From NCBI GenBank assembly GCA_028064935.1, contig JAPTWT010000287.1:1-6995 (forward strand): a DNA stretch of 6,995 nt, read 5' to 3'. The notes under the pieces are model-generated. The model searched no databases and had not been told where the DNA came from. It saw only the letters and a list, made by a program, of their open reading frames with translations. The DNA is from Gammaproteobacteria bacterium. Lineage in GTDB: Bacteria; Pseudomonadota; Gammaproteobacteria; Acidiferrobacterales; Acidiferrobacteraceae. Positions 1-6,571 of this stretch are shown in pieces (position 1 is the stretch's first letter; every line of letters starts with the position of its first letter). A program made the translations under genes and the position numbers.

Positions 1-13
1 GGACACAACACTG

Positions 14-24
14 CCCCCCCCCCC
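14..24. repeat. Run of 11 C residues
   Basis: A homopolymer of 11 cytosines lies just outside the hairpin that follows the gene at 106-858. On the minus strand it reads as G11. Such tracts are slippage-prone and are also a common sequencing or assembly trouble spot, so the exact length is uncertain. No coding frame uses it here. Confidence 0.9.
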
Positions 25-53
25 AAGAAGAACTATTGGCTAACAGCCAATAG
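25..53 (-). terminator. Hairpin with short T-rich tail, possible terminator of the 106-858 gene
   Basis: Positions 33-53 form a perfect 9-base-pair stem (CTATTGGCT / AGCCAATAG) with a three-base AAC loop. Read on the minus strand it is followed by TTCTTCTT (positions 32-25) and then the G run. It lies about 53 bases after the stop codon of the leftward gene, which suits a factor-independent terminator. The stem is not GC-rich and the T tract is interrupted, so termination may be weak. Confidence 0.5.
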
Positions 54-105
54 CGGAATCCCGTGCGGCGCAACACCCAGCCGCGCCTCCCTAGATCCTT
101 TGTCC

Positions 106-858
106 TTATTGCTTAAGATTCCGGTCATTGACTAATCGAACATCCAATGTCCCCAAAACGCGACTATCATCAGCGGAAAATTGTGCGTTGCCCTCCTCAC
201 CTGGGAAATACTCTGCTTCATCAGACAACAGCGGCGCAATAAATTCCGCGATGGCCCTGTACTCGGTTGCAGTTGCCGCCGCTTTCAGCGAGTCCGACCC
301 CTGCATTTTTTTCTGCGGAACATTCGTTCCTAGTGCGACTGCAAGAATTACGGCCTCTGCCACAGCCCCTGCCGTCGTGACAACCGACGCTGCTTCCGCA
401 ACTTCGGTGACGAATACATAGTCCGTATAGTAGGTGAACGTACTAAATGTCGGATTTGAATTCCGCGGTAGCGCCCGAGTGCGGAATGCGGGGCGACAGA
501 GTTCCGTCCCACTTGCCTTCAACATTGCATTGTATATTGCCGCGCGAATGCGCTTGGAACGGTCGGCCCTGTTCATGGAATCGGCAACCGACAAATCAGC
601 GTGGCGCTCCGTCGCGAGAATTCCCGAAAGTTCCTCCCGCAGCTCAACCAGCTCCCTTCGCTGTAGGAGGAGATACAGCGGCATGTAATCTGTCTGTCCA
701 ATCGTTGTCATTCCGCAGAGATAGGTCGCGCGAGCCTGCGGATCAGACCTGAGTTTTCTCGCAGTTTCCATTGCGTCTACCCAAGCATCATGGTCGTCGA
801 TCTCAAATCTCTCCTTGGAACCCGCTCTCATCTGTGGCTGCTGTTGTGTTGTGGACAC
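106..858 (-). CDS. Hypothetical protein, 250 aa, with Ala/Val-rich central segment
   Basis: I do not recognise this family. The start is decided by the ribosome binding site: AGAGGAG sits six bases before a GTG at 858-856, giving a protein beginning MSTTQQQPQMR. A TTG at 879 in the same frame has no such site, and the first in-frame ATG (residue 10) also lacks one. The N-terminal half (residues ~10-125) is charged and probably helical, with a possible short coil around RRELVELREEL. Then comes an abrupt change: residues ~138-153 are rich in Thr, Tyr, Phe and Val (FSTFTYYTDYVFVTEV). Residues ~154-177 are Ala/Val-rich and could be a membrane-active helix, though two glutamates interrupt it. The C-terminus is acidic and polar. 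No signal peptide or enzyme motif is visible. It stands alone, between a decayed transposase upstream and a hairpin downstream. A peptide-precursor-like role is conceivable from the composition but unsupported. Confidence 0.65.
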   Translation of the reverse strand: MSTTQQQPQMRAGSKERFEIDDHDAWVDAMETARKLRSDPQARATYLCGMTTIGQTDYMPLYLLLQRRELVELREELSGILATERHADLSVADSMNRADRSKRIRAAIYNAMLKASGTELCRPAFRTRALPRNSNPTFSTFTYYTDYVFVTEVAEAASVVTTAGAVAEAVILAVALGTNVPQKKMQGSDSLKAAATATEYRAIAEFIAPLLSDEAEYFPGEEGNAQFSADDSRVLGTLDVRLVNDRNLKQ

Positions 859-884
859 GAGATTCTCCTCTGCATTCAACGTTT

Positions 885-915
885 AGTATGACTTCGCCCT
901 GTCTGTCACTGCCAA
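885..915 (-). promoter_or_regulatory. Possible sigma-70-type promoter for the 106-858 gene
   Basis: On the minus strand TTGGCA (915-910, one mismatch from TTGACA) is followed after 19 bases by CATACT (890-885, four of six matches to TATAAT). Transcription would begin near 878, about 20 bases before the GTG start. The spacer is longer than the ideal 17, so this is tentative. It overlaps the far end of the decayed transposase region. Confidence 0.3.
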
Positions 916-1286
916 AGTCGTTTACTGTCTCGCTTTAGTTCGGATAAGCCGAGCGTTCCTCTCAGAATTGGATTAACGGCGCCACGACATGTCGCCCACC
1001 AATCACCTTACTTCTCAAATTGCGCCTTTAACGCTCATGCCCCCTCTTGCCGTAATCTATTACTGACTCTTTCACAAGACTCATGCGCGCGCATTTTCCC
1101 TTATAGCCATTCGCACGGTCTTCCATCCGCTGAATACTTGTGAGCGATGCGCTATGACCATCGATCACGATTCCGCTGTTATTGGTCGAGCGCAAATTAG
1201 TGCTTCCGATTCGCAACTGTCAAGACGTTTTCTCGCACCCGAGTGAAGTCTCGTATCCTCCAAATCTACATGCCTCGCTTCATTCG
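900..1286 (-). pseudogene. Probable degraded C-terminal part of the transposase at 1287-1874
   Basis: No intact gene is present here. On the minus strand, short segments resemble later parts of the integrase-type transposase family that begins at 1874. At about 1189-1060 a frame contains LRSTNNSGIVI, reminiscent of the family's second-aspartate motif (L-D-x-D-N-G-S-E-F-I), and 14 residues further on ANGYKGK, reminiscent of R-P-Y-K-K-N-D. At 980-909, in the same frame as the N-terminal part, AVNPILRGTLG is followed by LSELKRDSKR, recalling the C-terminal Y-V-N-F-F...L-x-S-K-x-R-x-G motif. If these are real, the copy is heavily mutated, frameshifted at least twice and has lost its catalytic residues. 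The matches are from memory of the family and are weak, so this may instead be unrelated intergenic DNA. Confidence 0.3.
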
Positions 1287-1874
1287 TTACTCATCATCCT
1301 CACAGTTCCGGTTACTATCGCGACACCCACTAACCGACGCAGCGGCGCCCATATTGCTAATTACATCGACCGGATTTTCCGAGACAGCAGCACGACTTAG
1401 ATCCTCAAAGTCATTTAAAAAGACCTTGACGTGAGAATCTCTTTCTCGGCGCGCCGCCGAATTCCCCTTGCGTGATTCCCGCAACAGTCGATCGATAGTT
1501 GCGGCACTTACCACATTCAGCTTCTGCACAAGCGCTGGAGACAGGGCGCCACTATTTCGGCGCTCATATTCAGCTACCAGACGTGGCATTAGCGCATGCA
1601 TGCGCTTTCCGCATGGGTGGCGCGCTAAGCTCCAAAGAATGAGGAGTATGTGTTTGAACGTATCATCGTAGACTCGCCGTGATGAGCGCAATACGCCTGC
1701 GCCATTGCGTTCGGTCCGATTAAGGGCACGGATTGCAGATTTTCGGTGATAGCCGGTAACTGCAATTAGTTCTTCTAAAATTCCCTGCTTTGCGATCTTC
1801 GTACCGCCCCGGTATCGCGGTCTAAGAACTTCGATCAGCTCCCGTCGCGCTGCCCCCCTTAATACCTTCGGCAT
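1287..1874 (-). pseudogene. N-terminal remnant of an integrase-type DDE transposase
   Basis: The reading frame begins at ATG 1874-1872, five bases after a near-perfect AAGGAGG (1886-1880), and gives 195 residues. Residues ~8-140 match the N-terminal half of a widespread family annotated as integrase-core transposase, about 400 residues long. Landmarks are RRELIEVLRPRYR, VTGYHRKSAIRAL, a basic linker, CGKRMHALMPRLV and VSAATIDRLLRE. This part binds DNA; the catalytic DDE core should follow. Here similarity fades after about residue 145: VKVFLNDFED may correspond to the family's R-T-F-x-x-W-x-D, and PVDVISNMG to the first-aspartate motif E-x-D-L-V-A-H-C-G. The frame then stops about 200 residues before the family's usual length. 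It is therefore a broken gene that should not yield active transposase. The excellent ribosome site suggests translation of the fragment is still possible. Confidence 0.75.
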
Positions 1875-1887
1875 ACACACCTCCTTC

Positions 1888-2812
1888 TAAAAGAACACTG
1901 CTCGTGGTAACGGTTTGGCTGAGGTTCCAATAGTCACGGAGTAACCAATCTTCTGCTGCATACCCACGCTTGCAATGTCCGTGAGTGTCAAGCCAGTGCC
2001 GTAGTGCCGTAGCGCCGCCCGCCATTTTTTTTGAGTGAATCGATGTAAGGACGCAAACCGTGTTTTCCTAATTTGCTCAACGGAGAACTACTACACCCGA
2101 TGGCGCGTGATGAGTGCGCTGATAAATGTCGCCCAAAATTGACCGTAATCGCGTCCAATCAAGATACGCTATCCGGGCTTGTGACTGGTTTTCCGCGCGT
2201 TGGCTCGGGTCGAATGCTTCCGCGAAATTCGGCGCGATAAACGCAATGTGTGTCAGTAAACTAGTTATACGTATCGGGAATGTCATACACCGGATCCGCG
2301 CCTCTCCATTGACATACTTTTGACTGCGGGCGGCGTGAGTATCTTCGTGACATCGAAGACTTGCTTGTGCCTCTTGCACGGAGAGTTCCACGTAAGTCAG
2401 TCGCTTGGAATTGACTCGAGCGCCGGAAAGCGCGATTATTTTTATGTAGTATGGACTGCGATGTTAAATGAAGTCAATTATGCTTATTTGTGCTCGACAA
2501 CGAACCTGTGCAGCACCGCGCATAAGTTATGCACAAGATGCTCTTACCTAATACGCCTATTAACAGGTCTCGACCAAGCCTTCCGCATAGAGTTATCCGG
2601 GGCCAGAGGTCTTGCCGCTTACCCGACGACAATGGACCTATAACTCCGCAGCGTTCCTACAATTTTTCCGACCACCTTCACGAGCACCTACAGCGCCCTG
2701 TCGAACCGCTCGCGAGCGACTTATTGGTGGCGCAAAAAGAATTAGCGCGCGCAAGCGTATCGGGTTGCTTGTAAAATCCTAGGCCTATTTTTACTAGCCT
2801 ACGTCTCTGCGC
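1888..2812. other. 925-base stretch with no credible gene
   Basis: Open frames of 65-107 codons exist on both strands, but none has a convincing ribosome site, a recognisable domain or an ATG with good spacing, so I treat them as chance frames. The left part (to ~2030) should contain the upstream end of the decayed transposon, but no terminal repeat could be identified. Around 2430-2500 the DNA is clearly AT-richer than its surroundings. No tRNA, rRNA or CRISPR structure is visible. The stretch is probably eroded intergenic or former mobile DNA. Confidence 0.55.
1995..2018. repeat. Three tandem 8-base units
   Basis: AGTGCCGT is repeated twice exactly (1995-2002, 2003-2010) and followed by the variant AGCGCCGC (2011-2018). 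A run of eight T follows at 2025-2032. This lies upstream of the decayed transposase. It is short and may be a simple slippage product. Confidence 0.7.
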
Positions 2813-2828
2813 TAGAGGAGTAAGATTA

Positions 2829-3434
2829 GTGAACCAGAAAGTTACGCCCAAGTGGTGGTTTCCCAGAAAGGATTTGGGATGGGGATGGGGACTTCCGTCA
2901 GCGTGGCAAGGATGGACTGTGCTACTGGCATTTCTACTTGTTATGGGTATAGGGGGGCCTTTAGCAATTTCCGCTTTCGGGAAACCTGCGGCGATCTTGA
3001 TGATGTTTGGATTCACCGTAGCGTTCGCAGTTATCGTCGTGACGAAGGGGGAACCGCTTTCCCAGAAATCCGATGATGATCAACAAATAGCGCGAGGCAC
3101 GATAATGCGACTCAGATACTACAAGATCTCGTCTTACTTCGTCTCCGCTCTACTAATCCTGCTATCAGTTCCTCTGGCGCTGAAATGGGTGCCGAAGAAC
3201 GCAATTTATGGATTCCGTGTAGCAAGCTCGCTGACTGGTACCACTGCTCATTGGTATTATGTGAATCAAGTAGCAGGAATCGCCGGAATTTCGGCCGGTT
3301 GCCTTTCAATACTCTTTGCAGTGTTCGTAGCCGATCATCTCCGGATTTCCGAAGTGGCCAGAGGTCGCGCGGCGATAATGGTGACGCTTCTGCTCGCGGT
3401 TGCGGCCGCCTTCTCGCCCTATGTTGTGCGGTAG
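2829..3434 (+). CDS. Two-module integral membrane protein with SdpI-like C-terminal half
   Basis: The GTG start at 2829 is chosen because AGAGGAG (2814-2820) lies eight bases upstream; no better ATG exists. The 201-residue product has about five predicted membrane helices: ~28-49, 54-72, 101-120, 149-168 and 180-199. Residues 1-76 resemble small membrane proteins with the pattern W-F-P-x-K-x-x-G-W-G-W-G-L-P-x-x-W-Q-G-W and an ending near KGEP. Residues ~93-170 resemble the SdpI family: VPKNAIYGFRVASSL, then HWYYVNQVAGIAGISAG, matching the pattern P-N-x-x-Y-G-F-R-x-x-x-[ST]-L...W-[YF]-x-x-N-x-x-[AG]-G. SdpI of Bacillus gives immunity to a secreted toxin and senses it, but most family members have unknown roles, so no immunity function is claimed. 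There is no partner gene. The two modules are joined by a charged linker (SDDDQQ). Function is uncertain; membrane location is confident. Confidence 0.85.
   Translation: MNQKVTPKWWFPRKDLGWGWGLPSAWQGWTVLLAFLLVMGIGGPLAISAFGKPAAILMMFGFTVAFAVIVVTKGEPLSQKSDDDQQIARGTIMRLRYYKISSYFVSALLILLSVPLALKWVPKNAIYGFRVASSLTGTTAHWYYVNQVAGIAGISAGCLSILFAVFVADHLRISEVARGRAAIMVTLLLAVAAAFSPYVVR
3094..3107 (+). promoter_or_regulatory. Possible internal ribosome site and ATG at the module junction
   Basis: GAGG at 3094-3097 is seven bases before an in-frame ATG at 3105 (residue 93 of the membrane protein). Initiation here would give a free 109-residue SdpI-like protein beginning MRLRYYKISSY. The site falls exactly where the two modules meet. 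It may be a relic of two separate genes or a working second start. Confidence 0.35.
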
Positions 3435-3650
3435 CGCGCACCCAATAGATACGATTCCATCCCGTGCGTGCCTGTAGGCATATAAGAGATTAGTCGGCGG
3501 CGAACGACGGATGGGCGTGGTTAGACCTATACCATTCAAATGTCAATGGAATTATTTTGGCTGGGACGGAATAGAGGCATCAGCTATTTGAACCCGAATC
3601 GGCCAAGGGCACCCTTTGCTAGCCATAATGGTTGCCCAGGATCTCTGAAG

Positions 3651-3672
3651 TGTTCCCCCGGTTTACGGACCT
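3651..3672 (+). repeat. Left terminal inverted repeat of the IS3-family element
   Basis: It begins TGTTCCCCC and ends ACGGACCT, matching the reverse complement of 4882-4902 with one gap and several mismatches. The TG tip is usual for IS3 elements. It would be the transposase binding and cleavage site. Confidence 0.6.
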
Positions 3673-3709
3673 CTGATGGATGGATTAAACAAACGCTTTG
3701 GAAGTCACT

Positions 3710-4005
3710 ATGGAACGTCAGGTTTGTGCTCAATATACCGCGGATTACAGGGCGCAGGCCGTGTCGTTGGCGGAGACCCTCAGGGAGACCAAGGCTGCTC
3801 GCAAGCTTGGCATCTCTGTCAAGACGCTAGCCAATTAGATCCGCCTATCCCATGATCGATCGGGATTCGTCACAGACGGCAAGCGCTGCCCTTTGAGCGA
3901 TCTGGAAACTGACGTTGCACGGCTGCGAGCCGAGAACGAGCAGCTCAGCATGGAGTCCGATTTCGTAAAGAGGCCGCCGCGTACTTCCCGAAGGAGTACA
4001 AGTGA
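3710..4005 (+). pseudogene. IS3-family orfA, broken by an amber codon and a frameshift
   Basis: The frame starts at ATG 3710, five bases after GGAAG (3700-3704). It reads MERQVCAQYTADYRAQAVSL, then a helix-turn-helix region ending GISVKTLAN, followed by TAG at 3836-3838 where the family has Trp (TGG). Beyond the stop the same frame continues as orfA with SDLETDVARLRAENEQL, the leucine-zipper segment used for dimer formation. After SDFVK (near 3970) the frame must shift by one base to read AAAYFPKEYK and end at TGA 4003-4005, overlapping the orfB start as GTGA. So there is one nonsense change and one single-base loss. OrfA normally binds the IS ends and regulates transposition. Here only a ~42-residue peptide could be made. 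Confidence 0.85.
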
Positions 4006-4869
4006 AGTACGCCTATACAGCCTGTGAACGCACTCACTATCCGATCGGGTTCATGTGCCGAGCGATCGAGGTATCGACCTCCGGATTCTTCTCCGGGCAG
4101 GCTCGAGCACGTCCGCCGCGCAGCGATGCAGACACGCCGTTACGTGAAGTGATTGTCCACATCCACCAGGAAAGCCGACGACGCTACGGTCGCCAATGTC
4201 TCACCGATGCGCTGCGCGCACGAGGCTGGCGCGTCACCGCAAAGCGCGTTCGGCGCGTGATGCGCGAAAAAGGCCTGCGAGACCTGCGTAAGGGACGATT
4301 CGTACCACTCACGACCGACAGCGCGCATCAGCGCGCTATCGCTGCGGAAGTCCTGCAGAGGCGCTTTGGCGCAGTTAGAGCCGAGCATACCTGGGCGAGC
4401 AATTTTACCTACATCGCCACTGGCGAAGGCTGGTTGTACTTGGCCGCAGTCATCAACTTGCAGACTCGCCAGGTACACAGCTACAGCCTATCGGATCGCA
4501 TGTCTGATGAACTGATGCTCAATGCGCTGCCCAGTGCCTGCCATCGGGAAGCGCCGCCATCCGGAGCGCTGTTTCACTTCAACCGCGGCAGTCAATACAT
4601 CAGCGATGATTTCCGTGACGCCCTGCGCGCACTTGGCATGGCGACCAACATGAGTCGCAAGCGAAATTTCTGGGACAGCGTGGTCTCGGAAGGCTTTTTC
4701 GAAACACTGAAGATCGAAAAAGACGAGAGAACGGTATACAACCAGACAAGAGGCACACAGCGTAATCGCAGAGCACCTACACGGATTTTACAATTCAGTC
4801 TGCCTGCACTCGTTACTCCGATACCTGTCTCCCTATGCGTATGCGCACAGAATGAAACATATCGACTAA
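4002..4869 (+). pseudogene. IS3-family orfB transposase, catalytically dead and frameshifted
   Basis: GTG 4002 opens a frame reading MKYAYTACERTHYPIGFM. An HTH_21-like region follows (~residues 45-95: HQESRRRYGRQCLTDALRA), then an rve integrase core. In the family the catalytic triad is D, D(35)E. Here the first motif, normally W-V-A-D-I-T-Y-I, is WASNFTYI (Asn134), and the second, normally H-S-D-R-G-S-Q-Y, is HFNRGSQY (Asn194). Only the glutamate (Glu230, WDSVVSEGFF) remains. Near 4761 the frame breaks: the native C-terminus continues in the next frame from 4762 as VIAEHLHGFYNS...LRYLSPYAYAHRMKHID and ends at TAA 4867-4869, whereas the original frame runs on as unrelated sequence to 4919. 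The product would be inactive. Confidence 0.88.
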
Positions 4870-4881
4870 GACCTACCCAAC

Positions 4882-4902
4882 AGGTCCGTCGAGTATGGAC
4901 CA
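4882..4902 (-). repeat. Right terminal inverted repeat of the IS3-family element
   Basis: On the minus strand it reads TGGTCCATACTCG then ACGGACCT, paired with the left end at 3651-3672. It lies 13 bases beyond the native orfB stop, as expected for an IS3 element, and 72 bases before the hydrolase start codon. No outward promoter is evident in it. Confidence 0.55.
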
Positions 4903-4974
4903 TTTCACTCCCCGCCTAGTCAGACGCTGGTTCACGCGCTGCCCACACCCTCAGGCGACAAGGAATTTAAGAAC

Positions 4975-5961
4975 ATGATAAGGTGCACTCTACTACGATG
5001 CGGTGCCATATTGATGGGGATCCTCGCTATCAGGTCTGCGCTTGCACGGACGGAGCCGATGCGGCTCGAAACGGCAACGGGCACTCTCCACGGCACGCTC
5101 GAGCTTCCTGCCGGACGCGGTCCATTCCCTGTGGCCCTGATCATTGCCGGCTCTGGCCCTACAGATCGGAATGGTAACGACAAGTCGCTGGGGCTCTATA
5201 CCGATTGCTACAAGCAACTCGCTCAATACTTGGCTCAGCAAGGTATCGCTTCGCTTCGTTACGACAAACGCGGAGCCGGTGACGACTTTGCTCTCGCAAT
5301 CCCAGAAAATCAGCTCCGGTTCCAGACCTACGTTTCCGATGCCGTAATGTGGGGCAAGGAGCTTCGCCGTGATCCGCGTTTTTCAACGCTCACAGTCATC
5401 GGGCACAGCGAGGGGGCGCTCATCGGCATGTTGGCCGCACCGAAGATCCCCGCTGCGGGCTTCATATCTGTTGACGGTGCAAGCGAGCGCGCGTCAAGAC
5501 TGCTGCTTACTCAGCTGAAATCCAGACTTCCCCGGAATCTCTACAGTACAGCGCACGCCATAGTTGCCCAACTCAGAGCCGGAAGAACGGTCGCTAGAAT
5601 TCCCCGAAGTCTAATGGTGCTATTCCGTCCAAGTGTGCAGCCCTATCTCATCTCGTGGTTCCAGTACGATCCAGTGCAGGAGATTGCCAAGCTGCGCATT
5701 CCCATAGCCATTGTGCAAGGAGAGCGTGACCTACAGGTACCCACACGCGATGCAAGGACGCTCTACCGAGCGGCCCCCTCCGCGGAGCTGATTCTCATTC
5801 CGGACATGAATCACGTCTTAAAAGACGTGGGACCATCAGACTCCGATAATATCAGCGCCTATTTGAAGCCAGGCCTGCCGGTAGACGCCACCATGGAACG
5901 CTCGATTACGCGGTTTGTACTCAATTTGACGTCGAAGAGGGTGTCCCACCATGACAAATGA
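4975..5961 (+). CDS. Secreted alpha/beta-fold hydrolase (serine esterase/peptidase-like)
   Basis: The ATG at 4975 follows AAGGA by ten bases and gives 328 residues. Residues 1-24 are a signal peptide (hydrophobic 10-19, cleavage likely after ALA24), so the enzyme should act in the periplasm or outside. The alpha/beta hydrolase marks are complete. There is an oxyanion-side loop AGSGPTDRNGN (~58-68), the strand-helix segment LRYDKRGAG (94-102), the nucleophile elbow GHSEG with Ser145, an acid in QGERDLQVP (Asp252) and a histidine in PDMNHVLKDV (His280). A lid-like insertion occupies ~170-225. The G-S-G-P-T-D-R-x-G-N signature is typical of the Hydrolase_4/S33-like group, which contains esterases and peptidases; the substrate cannot be told. 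The stop overlaps the next start by 11 bases, indicating translational coupling. Base composition is steadier than in the IS remnants, and nothing looks broken. Confidence 0.92.
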   Translation: MIRCTLLRCGAILMGILAIRSALARTEPMRLETATGTLHGTLELPAGRGPFPVALIIAGSGPTDRNGNDKSLGLYTDCYKQLAQYLAQQGIASLRYDKRGAGDDFALAIPENQLRFQTYVSDAVMWGKELRRDPRFSTLTVIGHSEGALIGMLAAPKIPAAGFISVDGASERASRLLLTQLKSRLPRNLYSTAHAIVAQLRAGRTVARIPRSLMVLFRPSVQPYLISWFQYDPVQEIAKLRIPIAIVQGERDLQVPTRDARTLYRAAPSAELILIPDMNHVLKDVGPSDSDNISAYLKPGLPVDATMERSITRFVLNLTSKRVSHHDK

Positions 5962-6388
5962 CAGAAGAAGCGCCTCGTTCGTGAATGGTCTCGCGCTTGC
6001 GCTCCTGATTCCCATTGCTGCGCAAGCTGCGGGCGGTCAAGTGACTAGCCGGACCCTGGCACAAGACGCCGGATTAGAACAAAAGGCTGTGGCGTTCATC
6101 CGAACCATGGCCGAGGGCCATTTTCAGGCGGCAGAAGCGGAGTTCACCAACCACATGAAACAAGCCGCTCCGCCGGCGAAGCTCCGCGAGGTCTGGCGTG
6201 GGCTGATCAGCCAGGTCGGCCCGCTTAGGAGCATCGGCTATGACGAAATTGTCAGGCAAAGCGGACTCTCAGTTGTGGTCGTCGATGCAAATTTCAAAAG
6301 TCGTGCACTGGGAATCGCCGTGACCTTCGATTCGGCACAGAGAATCGCCGGCATACACTTTGTGCCTCCCCACTCGGCCTCACCATAG
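5951..6388 (+). CDS. Exported DUF3887-type small protein
   Basis: The ATG at 5951 lies inside the last codons of the hydrolase gene (ATGACAAATGA), and GAGGG about ten bases upstream may serve as a weak ribosome site; coupling is likely. The product is 145 residues. Residues ~11-26 form a hydrophobic export segment with a cleavage site after AQA26. Residues ~42-140 match the DUF3887 pattern: a helix with FIRTMAEGHFQAAEAEF, then PPAKLREVWRGLISQVGPL, then alternating strands (SVVVVDANFKS, GIAVTFDS) and the terminal GIHFVPP. The fold is probably a small cone-shaped NTF2-like domain. DUF3887 domains are known fused to alpha/beta hydrolases, so this protein may assist or regulate the neighbouring enzyme; that role is inference. 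The last two codons and the stop lie in an inverted repeat shared with the end of the window. Confidence 0.88.
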   Translation: MTNDRRSASFVNGLALALLIPIAAQAAGGQVTSRTLAQDAGLEQKAVAFIRTMAEGHFQAAEAEFTNHMKQAAPPAKLREVWRGLISQVGPLRSIGYDEIVRQSGLSVVVVDANFKSRALGIAVTFDSAQRIAGIHFVPPHSASP

Positions 6389-6410
6389 GCGAACACTTTC
6401 TCGCCCGATC
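6381..6410 (+). repeat. Left arm of a 30-base inverted repeat
   Basis: Positions 6381-6404 are the exact reverse complement of 6972-6995, and the match continues to 6410/6966 with a single mismatch (29 of 30). The arm begins CACCATAGGCGAACACTTTC. It covers the final codons and stop of the DUF3887-type gene. The other arm ends at the last base of the window, so the repeat may continue beyond it. Confidence 0.95.
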
Positions 6411-6436
6411 GCCGGTCGGACCCATCTTGCATGTGG

Positions 6437-6486
6437 GACCTGCCCTCGATATCAGAGCGGTTCGTAGGCTCGTAAAGTCCTGGGTT
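6437..6486 (+). repeat. First copy of a 50-base direct repeat
   Basis: It begins GACCTGCCCTCGATATCAGA and ends TCCTGGGTT, and matches 6572-6621 at 44 of 50 positions without gaps, 135 bases apart. The second copy sits at the expected left end of the following IS3-family element, so this copy is probably a stray end of a related insertion. Confidence 0.9.
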
Positions 6487-6516
6487 GGCACTCTGCCTCA
6501 CACTCTCTGCTTCTGG

Positions 6517-6548
6517 CCTGGAAGGGCGGGCATGCCCGCCCCTCTAGG
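6517..6548. repeat. 32-base near-perfect palindrome
   Basis: The core GGGCGGGCATGCCCGCCC (6524-6541) is perfectly self-complementary. It extends outward to CCTGGAA on the left and CTCTAGG on the right, with one G-T wobble and one mismatch. A transcript would fold into a stem of about 14 pairs with a CAUG loop. No T run follows on either strand, so it is not a standard terminator. REP-like element and IS-internal hairpin are both possible. It lies between the two direct repeat copies. Confidence 0.85.
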
Positions 6549-6571
6549 TTGCTGCGAACTCCGCTGGTGTT

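Larger units (their letters stand above)
3651..4902 (+). mobile_element. Decayed IS3-family insertion sequence, ~1.25 kb
   Basis: The limits are set by imperfect terminal inverted repeats. The left end reads TGTTCCCCCGGTTTACGGAC from 3651, and the right end, on the opposite strand from 4902, reads TGGTCCATACTCGACGGACC. They share TG-x-TCC at the tip and ACGGACCT inside. The size and two-frame organisation (orfA, then orfB overlapping by GTGA) are typical of IS3. Both genes are broken, so the copy cannot move by itself. No matching 3-4 base target duplication is seen beside these ends (AAG on the left, TTT on the right), consistent with age or slightly misplaced ends. It separates the SdpI-like gene from the hydrolase operon. 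Confidence 0.8.

Noticed and set aside
1194..1223. TTGACA, 18 bases, TAATTT on the minus strand
   Set aside because: A fair promoter match, but it lies about 335 bases before the nearest gene start and inside the decayed transposase region; the element at 885-915 is better placed.
1822..2025. Minus-strand frames above the transposase start, one containing LTLTDIAS
   Set aside because: The phrase resembles a mid-protein motif of integrase-type transposases, but the residues around it do not match the family and it lies upstream of the start codon. Probably chance, or at most a tiny stray fragment.
2077..2391. Minus-strand frame of 104 codons
   Set aside because: No ribosome site, no recognisable domain, and competing frames of similar length on the other strand.
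2527..2535. TTATGCACA, a match to the DnaA-box consensus
   Set aside because: It is a single copy with no neighbouring boxes, iterons or replication gene; one such 9-mer in 7 kb is unremarkable.
2320..2774. Plus-strand frames of 107 and 81 codons
   Set aside because: TTG or unsupported starts, unusual Cys-rich composition, no domain and no conserved-looking ribosome site.
3469..3480. TGCCTGTAGGCA hairpin after the membrane protein gene
   Set aside because: Only five base pairs with a two-base loop and no T tract; too weak to call a terminator.
3540..3830. Plus-strand frame of 96 codons
   Set aside because: It runs across the IS left end and overlaps orfA in another frame; no ribosome site or domain.
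6405..6419. CCGATC-GCC-GGTCGG hairpin after the DUF3887-type gene
   Set aside because: Six pairs including a wobble and no T run; it overlaps the inverted repeat and cannot be called a terminator.
6238..6501. Minus-strand frame of 87 codons opposite the DUF3887-type gene
   Set aside because: It is the antisense shadow of a well-supported gene and ends inside it.
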